A stretch of DNA of 63,701 nt from an uncultured Christensenella sp. (lineage in GTDB: Bacteria > Bacillota > Clostridia > Christensenellales > UBA1750). A program made the translations under genes and the position numbers. Below, in pieces: positions 1 to 7,357 of this stretch. Location of the stretch: NCBI GenBank assembly GCA_905193155.1, contig CAJJNQ010000012.1, forward strand, positions 1 through 63,701, given 5' to 3'. Position 1 is the first letter of the stretch. Every line of letters starts with the position of its first letter. A model generated the notes under the pieces. It made no database searches, had not been told where the DNA came from, and saw only the letters and a program-made list of their open reading frames with translations.

Positions 1-10
1 TTTGTGATTT

Positions 11-718
11 TTGTTGATTTTAACACAAAACATATGGAAAAAGATAATTGATTGGCAGTGTCTCTCCTTCGGATCAAGGCTGCCCGCTTCCGGTCAGACC
101 TTTATAGCCCCGGAGAATTATTTTGCGAGCAGCGGAGGAACGATGATTGCACGCATCGCTTTTCTGGTGCTTTGCGCTCTGCTGGCAAAAACCGGATGCC
201 CATACGGCGGCAGCCGCCCGCAGTATCTTTTACAGCGCCTTCGCATATCCGAGAGATCCGTGGTACTGATGCAGTCTCTCTATCACGTCGCCGCACTGAT
301 GATCTATTGGATGATCCAAGTTCTGACAGCCTTTACGCTTTTTGCACTCTATATTCATTTCGCTCCGCCGGAGCAGGTCGGACCGCAGTCGCTTCTGCTG
401 ATGTTCTATCGCAACCCATACTTTCATGCGCTGCTTCCGCTGAGCGATCTAGTCCTCCATCTGCGCAATTGCGGACTGCTTCTGATCCTCAGCTTCTCTC
501 TTGCAATGTTTCCGTTTTTGATGCGTCGGGGAAAATTCTCCATCGCGACACTGTTTCCCGCTTTGGTCACCTCTATCTTCTTTCCGAGCGATATGGGGGC
601 GGTTGCCGGTAATCTTGTTTTGCTGATTGTGCTGCTCTGCGATGCGGCGCTGCTGTTATATCTGTTCTTTGCCAATCCAGAGACGGAAGGAGGGCACACA
701 CATGAAGAAGCGGTTTGA
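11..718 (+). CDS. Polytopic membrane protein, probable ABC permease subunit (5' end uncertain)
   Basis: This 235-residue frame has about five hydrophobic segments and no soluble domain. It is followed, with a 17-base overlap, by a second membrane protein and then by an ABC ATPase, so it is probably one membrane subunit of that transporter. The longest reading starts at a TTG just after an in-frame stop at bases 5-7. The first 44 residues look like real protein but have no visible ribosome binding site. An internal ATG at 143, four bases after GGAGG, is the alternative start. The gene could be a 5'-damaged remnant of a longer permease reaching left of the window. The substrate cannot be told. 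Confidence 0.6.
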   Translation: MLILTQNIWKKIIDWQCLSFGSRLPASGQTFIAPENYFASSGGTMIARIAFLVLCALLAKTGCPYGGSRPQYLLQRLRISERSVVLMQSLYHVAALMIYWMIQVLTAFTLFALYIHFAPPEQVGPQSLLLMFYRNPYFHALLPLSDLVLHLRNCGLLLILSFSLAMFPFLMRRGKFSIATLFPALVTSIFFPSDMGAVAGNLVLLIVLLCDAALLLYLFFANPETEGGHTHEEAV

Positions 719-1211
719 TCTGCGTCGGCTGACTCCGCCGGGGCTTTCTGCAAAGCTGGAATCAAGTTGGGCCTCTGCCCTGCTGGTCCCCATCCTTCTT
801 TGGCACGCTGTCTATTGGATTGCATTGCTTCACGCCAGAAACGACTTGTTCTTAACTGTCGATGGAAAAGCCGAGTTAATCCCGAATGCGGTCATGCCGG
901 ATTTTTGCGAATTGGTTCGCGGTGCGTATAACGGCTTTGCCATTCTCTTTTTATTTCTCATCTGCCTTGCGTTCTATCATTACGCCTTCTTTTTCCGTGG
1001 AAGCCGCAGCATTTACTTGATGAAGCGACTGCCTCAAAAAGGCGAACTGTTTTATCGCTGCACGGCGCTGCCCGCGCTTCTGTTGCTCGCGAGCCTTGCA
1101 CTGATGGGAATCCTTTTCCTTGGCGACTTCGGCCTCTATCAAATGGCTACGCCCAAAGAGTGCATGACCGGCGGGCAGTGGCAAAAATTCTGGACAGCTC
1201 TATGGAGGTAA
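702..1211 (+). CDS. Small membrane protein, second putative ABC permease subunit
   Basis: The product has 169 residues with three or four hydrophobic helices (a long one near residues 20-40, another near 75-95, another near 120-140) separated by basic loops. The ATG at 702 was chosen because GGAAGGAGG ends eight bases before it. The start lies inside the end of the preceding membrane gene, so the two are probably translationally coupled. The stop is three bases before the ATPase start. I recognise no named family. The position between a membrane protein and an ATPase suggests a subunit of one ABC complex, which is inference. Confidence 0.65.
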   Translation: MKKRFDLRRLTPPGLSAKLESSWASALLVPILLWHAVYWIALLHARNDLFLTVDGKAELIPNAVMPDFCELVRGAYNGFAILFLFLICLAFYHYAFFFRGSRSIYLMKRLPQKGELFYRCTALPALLLLASLALMGILFLGDFGLYQMATPKECMTGGQWQKFWTALWR

Positions 1212-1214
1212 ACG

Positions 1215-1949
1215 ATGTTAACGATTGAAAACCTGAATAAGTCCTTTGGAAGCACCGATGTGCTCCACGATATCAACCTGAATTTCTCTCACGGAGAAAT
1301 CATCGGCCTGTTCGGTGAAAACGGCGCGGGCAAATCCACGCTGATGAAATGCATTCTCGGCTATTATCCCTGCAAAGGCAAGGTGTTGCTGGACGGGAAG
1401 CGCATCGACCGCACCAACATCGACCGTCTTTCTTTCGCGACCGTGGAACACAGCTTCTTTCCCAATCTCAGCGCGGCGGCACACGCGGAATTCTATCAGG
1501 AACATTTCCCCAAGTTCAACGAACGCCGTTTCAAGGGCTTGATGGAGTTCTTCGGCCTGCCCGCGCACAGAGCGGTCGGTAAGCTCTCCACCGGACAAAA
1601 GAATCAGATTGAAGTCATCCTGGCTCTTTCGCAGGGCGCTGATTATATTCTGATGGATGAGCCCTTTTCCGGCAATGACCTTTTCAACCGCGAAGATTTC
1701 TATAAAATGTTACTTGGCATCATGGAACCGCACGAGACGCTGATCCTGGCCACGCACCTGATCGAAGAAGTGGAATCCTTCATCAGCCGCGCTGTGCTGC
1801 TGCGCAGCGGACACATTTTAGGCGACGTCACAGCCATGGAACTGGAGGACAGAGGACAGCGCCTGACGGAGTACGTCAAAGAGGCCTACGGCTATCGCGC
1901 CGACCGCGTCAGCCGTGCCATCGACCAAATCGCCGGAGAGGAGGGGTGA
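1215..1949 (+). CDS. ABC transporter ATP-binding protein
   Basis: This 244-residue protein is a complete nucleotide-binding domain. It has a Walker A motif GENGAGKST near residue 34, a Q-loop region, the signature LSTGQKNQ near residue 123 and Walker B YILMDEPF near residue 143, followed by a switch histidine in ATHLIEEVES. The single-domain architecture and small size resemble the YtrB/CcmA-like ATPases that pair with separate small membrane proteins. It lies three bases after the second membrane protein and four bases before a secreted protein, so the four genes read as one operon. The transported substrate is unknown. Confidence 0.85.
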   Translation: MLTIENLNKSFGSTDVLHDINLNFSHGEIIGLFGENGAGKSTLMKCILGYYPCKGKVLLDGKRIDRTNIDRLSFATVEHSFFPNLSAAAHAEFYQEHFPKFNERRFKGLMEFFGLPAHRAVGKLSTGQKNQIEVILALSQGADYILMDEPFSGNDLFNREDFYKMLLGIMEPHETLILATHLIEEVESFISRAVLLRSGHILGDVTAMELEDRGQRLTEYVKEAYGYRADRVSRAIDQIAGEEG

Positions 1950-1953
1950 TTTC

Positions 1954-3336
1954 ATGCGCAAAAGCTTGATTGCCGCCGCGATACTGCTCTGCCTTTCCAT
2001 AGCGCTTCTTCCGGCGGGGACCGCCATCGTTTCCGCCAATGAGGAGAACGTTCAGATGCAGCAGATTACTTCCTACGGAGATGAATCGGCCCTCAAAGAC
2101 GTCGTTGTTTCCATGTCGGTTGCCTCCGGCAAACACCTCTATTGGAATACGGACTTCTATCCAAGAGATCCGGAGAAAACCAACACCACATTCGATTTTT
2201 CTATTTCCAACCGGGAGAATGCGGAAGAAGGGGACCTCCACCTGTCCATGGATTGTCCGATCAGCTTCGGTTCCAGTACCACGGCCAATGCCGGCTTTAA
2301 CTTTTCAGCAACTGACGACATCCCGCTAAAAAAAGCCGTTGTGGATGTTGCATCGCGCACTGCCGCAGATTCTGTCCACCGGGAAACCGTTCGCCTGGCT
2401 GACTATTACGAATATCTCCCTTTGGAGATGCATTTTGCAGGCGGTATCGTGTTTGAGGATGCTGAGGAGGTGGATGCGCTATCCTCTTTTTTCCGTGTTC
2501 GCACACCGGATGCACTGCGTATTACTCTGGAAATCACCAAAAACGCCTTAGGCGGGGTTACGGACATTGAATGTAGTACAACGGAGGATACCGCGCCGCA
2601 ACTCAGCTCCAATCTAAGCGCTATGGTTGGAAATATTCTCTATCTGTCGCCGCCCTGTTGGCCAGGCGCGAGGGCAGATGATTATGCGTCCATGCCGGAT
2701 GGATTCGGCATCTATCGTCTTTCCCTTGAAGTTCAGGATGCCACCAGCGATAGAACCGTCTATTATCCGATGGCGGACTCTCTGGAAATTGTGTATCCGC
2801 TGAATGCAGACGAGGTGTTTCCTCTCGCGCTTCAGGTGAGTGAAGACCAGCATTCGCTGCTCTTTTTCTACAAGCAGAAGGACCGCCTGATGCTGACGGT
2901 GCTCGATCTGGACTCAATGGAACCCATCCAAACGCTTGAATGCCTGACCGAAGTAGACGATCCGTATGTCTGGCAGATTTATGAAGGCGAGAACTTCCTG
3001 TTGATCGCGTTGGGAAGCGGAGACGGCCTGCTGCTCTCCAAAGATGAAAGCGGAACGTATTCCTTTGCTTTTGCCTTGGATTCTGAACACTTCCAGGACA
3101 TTTATTTCGGGCAGGAAAATGCGGCTTTCTGCTTTGACGGGAAGCGATTGTTCGGCAGCTGTTTTGAATCCATCGGCAACCGTCGCTGCGAACTGTATCT
3201 GTGCGTTCTGGATCAAAACGGTCTGATTTGCGAAAGCGAATATCGGAACAGCCTGGAAATAGCGGAAACAAACGATTATACGCTTGCCTGCAAACCCGCA
3301 GGGGCGAAGCCGCTCCGAATCACGCCGGTGGAATAA
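1954..3336 (+). CDS. Secreted protein of unknown function in the ABC operon
   Basis: The product has 460 residues and begins with a clear export signal: MRKS, a hydrophobic core to about residue 25, then a likely cleavage after VSA. The mature part is acidic, has no further membrane span and no lipobox, and shows alternating short beta-like stretches. The C-terminal half (from about residue 270) resembles WD or beta-propeller style repeats in texture, but I cannot assign a family. The ATG at 1954 has GGAGAGGAGGGG just upstream. The last six codons plus the stop form the left copy of a 21-base direct repeat that flanks the neighbouring IS remnant, so the end of this gene was the IS target. Confidence 0.7.
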   Translation: MRKSLIAAAILLCLSIALLPAGTAIVSANEENVQMQQITSYGDESALKDVVVSMSVASGKHLYWNTDFYPRDPEKTNTTFDFSISNRENAEEGDLHLSMDCPISFGSSTTANAGFNFSATDDIPLKKAVVDVASRTAADSVHRETVRLADYYEYLPLEMHFAGGIVFEDAEEVDALSSFFRVRTPDALRITLEITKNALGGVTDIECSTTEDTAPQLSSNLSAMVGNILYLSPPCWPGARADDYASMPDGFGIYRLSLEVQDATSDRTVYYPMADSLEIVYPLNADEVFPLALQVSEDQHSLLFFYKQKDRLMLTVLDLDSMEPIQTLECLTEVDDPYVWQIYEGENFLLIALGSGDGLLLSKDESGTYSFAFALDSEHFQDIYFGQENAAFCFDGKRLFGSCFESIGNRRCELYLCVLDQNGLICESEYRNSLEIAETNDYTLACKPAGAKPLRITPVE

Positions 3337-3338
3337 GC
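3318..3338. repeat. Left direct repeat flanking IS copy A
   Basis: These 21 bases match 3949-3969 at 18 positions and end exactly where the IS terminus begins. They contain the final codons and the stop of the upstream secreted-protein gene. The second copy at 3949-3969 is non-coding, which is what a target-site duplication would leave behind. Confidence 0.7.
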
Positions 3339-3944
3339 AGTAGGATTGTCAAACAAATTGGGCAGTGAACTCATTGAGAGAAAGCCAATGAAGAGGTCTC
3401 ATGGGCAGGTTGTTGGAACGGCGATTGTGGACGGCAAGCTGCTTTGCGAAATCGTCCAGAGAATAGAAGGTATAGCAGGAATAGAAGCGTTTCCGGTCCT
3501 CGCGATGGCTGCGCTCGACTTTGCCGTTATGGCGCGGGGTATACGGACGGCAGACGATGCCAGAGTTCAATCATGCCCAGGGTTGGATTTCTGCGGCGCA
3601 TGTCCCGGATGAGTTTCCGTTCTGCTTCCGTATGCTGGTTTGGATGGCTGTGAGGCCGCCTGGACTGACAGGCAAGGGATGCCGCACTTCCATCCCGGCG
3701 TTGCTTCCGGAAGTAGATGTACGACCGGCTCTTGTTGTATTTCCGACTGGCGCGGCTGACGCCGTATTTTTCTGCGTACTTTATGAGAGATTGTCGGTAT
3801 GCCATGTCCTGTGTTATACTCTTGTTCATGAGAGATATGGTCTTCTTTCGTCAAGTTGTTGTGTGGTAACTCAACTTTAGCACATGAGGCTCTATCTCTC
3901 CTTCTTTTTTTCTTCGACTGTCCAAGATGTATTGTACGCCTACA
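3339..3944 (-). mobile_element. Internally deleted insertion sequence, copy A
   Basis: About 606 bases are bounded by imperfect terminal inverted repeats: AGTAGGATTGTC at the left end and, on the other strand, TGTAGGCGTACAATAC at the right end. Both ends carry the inner block TTGG(A/G)CAGT. The transposase lies on the minus strand. The element has the same ends, leader and internal deletion as copy C (26557-27160). The encoded pieces are an N-terminal helix-turn-helix part and the C-terminal tail of a DDE integrase-like transposase of the IS481/IS3 type. The catalytic core is gone, so it cannot move by itself. Confidence 0.85.
3349..3829 (-). pseudogene. Deleted DDE transposase gene, copy A
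   Basis: Reading leftwards from an ATG at 3829, an intact frame gives 100 residues beginning MNKSITQDMAYRQSLIKYAE, a helix-turn-helix region, and runs to a stop at 3527 after LWHRL. A second frame (3570 to 3349) then gives the C-terminal part of the same protein, with PYTPRHNGKVERSHRED and the tail ending in QFV. The two parts are joined out of frame by an internal deletion that removed the DDE core. Related intact transposases are about 330 residues long, as I recall. The 100-residue DNA-binding fragment could still be made. Confidence 0.85.
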
Positions 3945-3948
3945 ATAC

Positions 3949-3969
3949 AATCACGCTGGCAGAATAAGC
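3949..3969. repeat. Right direct repeat flanking IS copy A
   Basis: This is the partner of 3318-3338, with 18 of 21 bases identical. Four bases (3945-3948) separate it from the IS tip. It carries a non-coding echo of the last codons and stop of the upstream gene. Confidence 0.7.
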
Positions 3970-4055
3970 CCCCCCTTGCATTGACCTGCCAAATGTGATA
4001 CGATAGGCAAGAAAAATACGGTTTTCTGCCGTTTTCGTAAAGGATGGATCATCTC

Positions 4056-5297
4056 ATGAAGATCAACAGCGTAAAGGGAACCAACGACTATCTTCCCAAA
4101 GAGGTCGCTCTGCGCGACTATTTGCAGGACGTCATCCTGAAGACGTATAAGGACAGCGGATTTGAGCGCATCTCTACACCCGCCATCGAAGATATTGAAA
4201 ATCTGGACAAAAGCGATGGAGGAGAGAACCTCAATCTGATTTTCAAAATCATGAAGCGTGGGGATAAATTGGCTTCCGCCATCGCCTCCGGTGACGAGCA
4301 TGAGTTGGCCGATATGGGTCTGCGCTATGACCTGACGCTTCCGCTGAGCCGCTATTATGCCAACAACAAAAACGAACTCCCCCTGCCGATGAAGTGTATC
4401 CAGATGGATCGTGTTTATCGTGCGGAACGCCCGCAGAAGGGCCGCCTGCGTGAATTTGTGCAGTGCGATATCGACATCATCGGTTCTTCTTCCATCACCT
4501 GCGAGATCGAACTGATTCAAACCACGGCCAACGCCCTGCTGAACATCGGCATGAAGGATTTCACCGTCAAGCTCAACGATCGCAGAATTTTGCGCGCCAT
4601 GCTGATGCAGATGGGTTTTGCGGAAGAGTCTTTGGACAGCGTTTGCATCACATTTGACAAGCTGGACAAAATCGGCGTGGAAGGCGTTAAGGCAGAACTG
4701 CTGGAAAAGGAAGAGCCGGAAGCAGCCGTAAACGCCCTTTGCGAAGTTCTTTCCGGCGGAGCGCTTTCTCTGGATAAGGTGGAAGAAATCCTTCCCGGCA
4801 ATGAAGCGGTGCTGAGCCTTAAAAACATACTGACCACTGCAACAGAGCTTGCTGCCGGTCGGTATGGCATTCGATTTGATCTGTCACTGGTGCGCGGACA
4901 GGGTTATTACACCGGCACTGTGTTTGAAGTGGAAAGCAACGAATTCCGCGGCGCCATTGCCGGCGGTGGCCGTTACGACAACCTGATCGGCAAATTCACC
5001 GGCGAGAAGGTTCCCGCCGTCGGATTCTCCATCGGCTTTGAGCGCATCTTCGGCATTCTCTCTGCCGCCGGGTTTGAGATCCCCGGCAGTAAGCCGCGCA
5101 TCGCATTGTATTGCAGTGAAAGCGATCTACTCGGCGCAGCGAAGAAGGCGGAAGAACTGCGTGAGAAGTATATTGTATCGCTTCTGGAACGTCCCAAGAA
5201 GCTGGGCAAAGCGCTCAGCCGGATGGAGGAGCGCGGATACGCCGGTTATCTGGTCTATGGCGAGGGCGATGAAATCAAGTTCTTCACAGAAAAATAA
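4056..5297 (+). CDS. hisS: Histidyl-tRNA synthetase
   Basis: This class II aminoacyl-tRNA synthetase charges tRNA-His in the cytoplasm. The 413 residues begin MKINSVKGTNDYLP, the family's usual opening. Motif 2 is RVYRAERPQKGRLREF near residue 119. The histidine-specific motifs follow: LVRGQGYYTGTVFEVE near 278 and GGGRYDNLIGKF near 303, then PAVGFSIGFERI. A C-terminal anticodon-binding domain ends the protein. The ATG at 4056 is preferred over the one at 4044 because the AAAGGATGG ribosome site lies just before it. The gene stands alone, without aspS beside it, and is followed by a strong hairpin. Copy A of the IS ends about 110 bases upstream. Confidence 0.95.
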   Translation: MKINSVKGTNDYLPKEVALRDYLQDVILKTYKDSGFERISTPAIEDIENLDKSDGGENLNLIFKIMKRGDKLASAIASGDEHELADMGLRYDLTLPLSRYYANNKNELPLPMKCIQMDRVYRAERPQKGRLREFVQCDIDIIGSSSITCEIELIQTTANALLNIGMKDFTVKLNDRRILRAMLMQMGFAEESLDSVCITFDKLDKIGVEGVKAELLEKEEPEAAVNALCEVLSGGALSLDKVEEILPGNEAVLSLKNILTTATELAAGRYGIRFDLSLVRGQGYYTGTVFEVESNEFRGAIAGGGRYDNLIGKFTGEKVPAVGFSIGFERIFGILSAAGFEIPGSKPRIALYCSESDLLGAAKKAEELREKYIVSLLERPKKLGKALSRMEERGYAGYLVYGEGDEIKFFTEK

Positions 5298-5303
5298 GTT
5301 CAA

Positions 5304-5336
5304 GGCCGCGGAAAGCTGCAAGCTTTCCGCGGCCCT
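5304..5336 (+). terminator. Hairpin after hisS
   Basis: A perfect 14-base stem (GGCCGCGGAAAGCT at 5305-5318 pairing with 5322-5335) has a 3-base loop. The T-run after it is weak (TACGTTTT), so termination may be partial. It separates hisS from the miaB promoter. Confidence 0.65.
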
Positions 5337-5359
5337 ACGTTTTAGGCCAAAGGCGTGTC

Positions 5360-5388
5360 TTGCACAAGAGTGCTTTTTTTGCTATAAT
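5360..5388 (+). promoter_or_regulatory. Promoter of the miaB operon
   Basis: TTGCAC (5360-5365) and a perfect TATAAT (5383-5388) are 17 bases apart, an almost ideal housekeeping-sigma promoter. It lies 32 bases before the miaB start. Confidence 0.8.
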
Positions 5389-5419
5389 AAATTGGATCAT
5401 GCAGTTAAGGAGCGAGTTC

Positions 5420-6820
5420 ATGGCAGAGCGTCAGAACATCGTCGTTTCCGAAGAGGAAATGGCACAACAGAGAAATTATATCGCCGAGGTCAAAAAAATG
5501 ACCGGCGGCGGAAAATACAAAATCAATACCTACGGCTGCCAGATGAACGAGCACGACTCTGAATTGTTGGCCGGAATGCTGACGGAAATGGGATATGCGC
5601 CCACCGAGAGTGACGAGGAAGCAGATGTCATCCTTTTCAACACCTGCTGCGTTCGGGATAATGCCGAGCGCCGCGTTTCCGGCAACATCGGCGCGCTGGC
5701 AGGGCTCAAGCGCAGCCGTCCCGATTTGGTGATCGGCGTGTGCGGTTGCATGATGCAGCAGGAGGGCGTTGCAGAAAAGCTGCTTCGCCTGCGCCCATAT
5801 ATCGACTTGGTTTTCGGTACGCACAACCTGCATCGTTTCCCGCAGCTGCTGCATAACGCCATTGCCAGCGGGCACCGCGTGGTTGAAGTGGATCAGTCCA
5901 CCGCGGGACGCATCGCGGAGCATCTGCCGCAGCGGCGAGCCAACGCTTTTCAGGGGTATTTGACGATCATGTACGGCTGCAACAACTTCTGCTCGTATTG
6001 CATCGTGCCCTATGTCCGTGGCCGCGAGCGCAGCCGCACCATTGCGGATATCGCCGCCGAAGCCGAGAACATGGCTGCTTCTGGAGCCAAAGAAATCATG
6101 CTGCTGGGGCAAAACGTCAATTCCTTTGGTCTGGGCAGCGAAAATGGTGAAACTTTCCCGCAGCTGCTTCATGCGTTGGACGGCGTTGTACCGCGCATTC
6201 GCTTTATGACTTCGCATCCCAAGGATCTTTCCGATGCGTTAATCGAGGAAATGGCCCATTCCAAGTCTGTCTGCCCGCAGTTCCATTTGCCGGTGCAATC
6301 GGGCAGCGACCGCATTTTGCAGGAGATGAATCGCCATTATACCCGCGAACACTATCTGGAGCGCGTCCGCGCCCTGCGCAGTGCAATTCCCAATGTCGGT
6401 TTGACAACCGATATCATCGCCGGGTTTCCCGGCGAAACAGATGCGGAGTTTGAGGACACGCTGTCGCTCGTGGAACAGGTGCGGTATGATTCTGCTTATA
6501 CTTTTATCTATTCGCCTCGCCAGGGCACTCGTGCAGCGGCGATGGAAAATCAAGTGGATGAAGCCATCAAGCATGAGCGGCTCTCCCGGCTGATCGCCCT
6601 TCAGGAGGGAATTACCAAGGAACAGCTTACCGGCTGCATTGGCCGCACGGAGGATGTGTTGGTCGAAGGTGCTTCCCGTAGGCAGGCAGGTTTTGTCTCC
6701 GGTCGAACAGGCCGCGGCATGATGGTCAATTTTGAAGGCAACGAAGAATGGATCGGGCAAATCGTGCCCGTTCAGATTACCGGTTCCGGCACAAACACGC
6801 TGCGCGGAATCCGAAAGTAA
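5420..6820 (+). CDS. miaB: tRNA-2-methylthio-N6-dimethylallyladenosine synthase MiaB
   Basis: MiaB is a radical-SAM methylthiotransferase that adds a methylthio group to i6A37 of tRNAs reading U-initial codons. It acts after MiaA, whose gene is five genes downstream. The N-terminal domain carries cluster-binding cysteines in NTYGCQMNE (Cys40), NTCCVRDN (Cys76/77) and GVCGCMMQQ (Cys108). The radical-SAM motif CNNFCSYC has Cys187, Cys191 and Cys194. A TRAM-like tail ends the 466 residues. The ATG at 5420 has AAGGAG seven bases upstream; an earlier ATG at 5399 lacks one. The neighbouring YlbF-like gene repeats the Bacillus pairing of miaB with ymcA. Confidence 0.95.
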   Translation: MAERQNIVVSEEEMAQQRNYIAEVKKMTGGGKYKINTYGCQMNEHDSELLAGMLTEMGYAPTESDEEADVILFNTCCVRDNAERRVSGNIGALAGLKRSRPDLVIGVCGCMMQQEGVAEKLLRLRPYIDLVFGTHNLHRFPQLLHNAIASGHRVVEVDQSTAGRIAEHLPQRRANAFQGYLTIMYGCNNFCSYCIVPYVRGRERSRTIADIAAEAENMAASGAKEIMLLGQNVNSFGLGSENGETFPQLLHALDGVVPRIRFMTSHPKDLSDALIEEMAHSKSVCPQFHLPVQSGSDRILQEMNRHYTREHYLERVRALRSAIPNVGLTTDIIAGFPGETDAEFEDTLSLVEQVRYDSAYTFIYSPRQGTRAAAMENQVDEAIKHERLSRLIALQEGITKEQLTGCIGRTEDVLVEGASRRQAGFVSGRTGRGMMVNFEGNEEWIGQIVPVQITGSGTNTLRGIRK

Positions 6821-6838
6821 CAGAAATGAGGAAAAAAC

Positions 6839-7282
6839 ATGAATCTGGAACTGTTTGAAAAGTCCCGTGAGCTGGGTGAGCTGCTGGTCAAGTCAGAAGA
6901 ATACGTCAAGGTGCAGGAAACCGAAACTGCTTTCAACGAGGACGAATTTGCAAAGGCCAAGGTAGATGAGTTCAACGAACTGCAAAAGGCCGTTCAGCAG
7001 ATGATGCAGACGCCTGATCCCGATCAGGCTGCCATTGCCGCTGCGGCCGATCGTCTGCGCAATATGCAGGCCGAACTTGTGGAGATGCCCTCCATCAAGG
7101 CCATGAACGATGCGCAGACTGCTTTCTCCAATCTGCTGACGCAGGTCAATCAGGTGCTCCGCTTCATCATCACCGGTCAGGTAGACGATGGCAGCAGCTG
7201 CGGCGGCAACTGCTCGTCTTGCGGCGGTTCCTGCGGAAGCTCCTGCGGCGATGGCTGCGGGCATGACCACGATCACGAATAA
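6839..7282 (+). CDS. YlbF/YmcA family protein with a Cys/His-rich tail
   Basis: The first 115 or so residues are an all-helical YlbF/YmcA-type domain. In Bacillus, YlbF and YmcA form a complex with YaaT that affects mRNA maturation with RNase Y and carries Fe-S clusters. The family is known; the role here is inferred. The last 28 residues are unusual: seven cysteines spaced as CGGNCSSCGGSC and on, then GCGHDHDHE, which looks like a metal-binding tail. The frame is open and the base composition does not change there, so the tail is not an obvious frameshift. The gene is 18 bases after miaB and 75 before mutS. Total length is 147 residues. Confidence 0.85.
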   Translation: MNLELFEKSRELGELLVKSEEYVKVQETETAFNEDEFAKAKVDEFNELQKAVQQMMQTPDPDQAAIAAAADRLRNMQAELVEMPSIKAMNDAQTAFSNLLTQVNQVLRFIITGQVDDGSSCGGNCSSCGGSCGSSCGDGCGHDHDHE

Positions 7283-7291
7283 AAATCTTTC

Positions 7292-7323
7292 GCGCACCGC
7301 ACCGGTAATGCGGTGCGCATTTT
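7292..7323 (+). terminator. Weak hairpin between the YlbF-like gene and mutS
   Basis: GCGCACCGCA (7292-7301) pairs with TGCGGTGCGC (7309-7318), followed only by ATTTTG. It may attenuate rather than stop transcription into mutS. Confidence 0.5.
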
Positions 7324-7357
7324 GACTTGTTTTATAAACTATAACGGAGGCATAAAA

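Noticed and set aside
7313..7357. N-terminal extension of MutS by 15 residues
   Set aside because: The ribosome site CGGAGG is placed for the ATG at 7358, and the extension does not match the family start.
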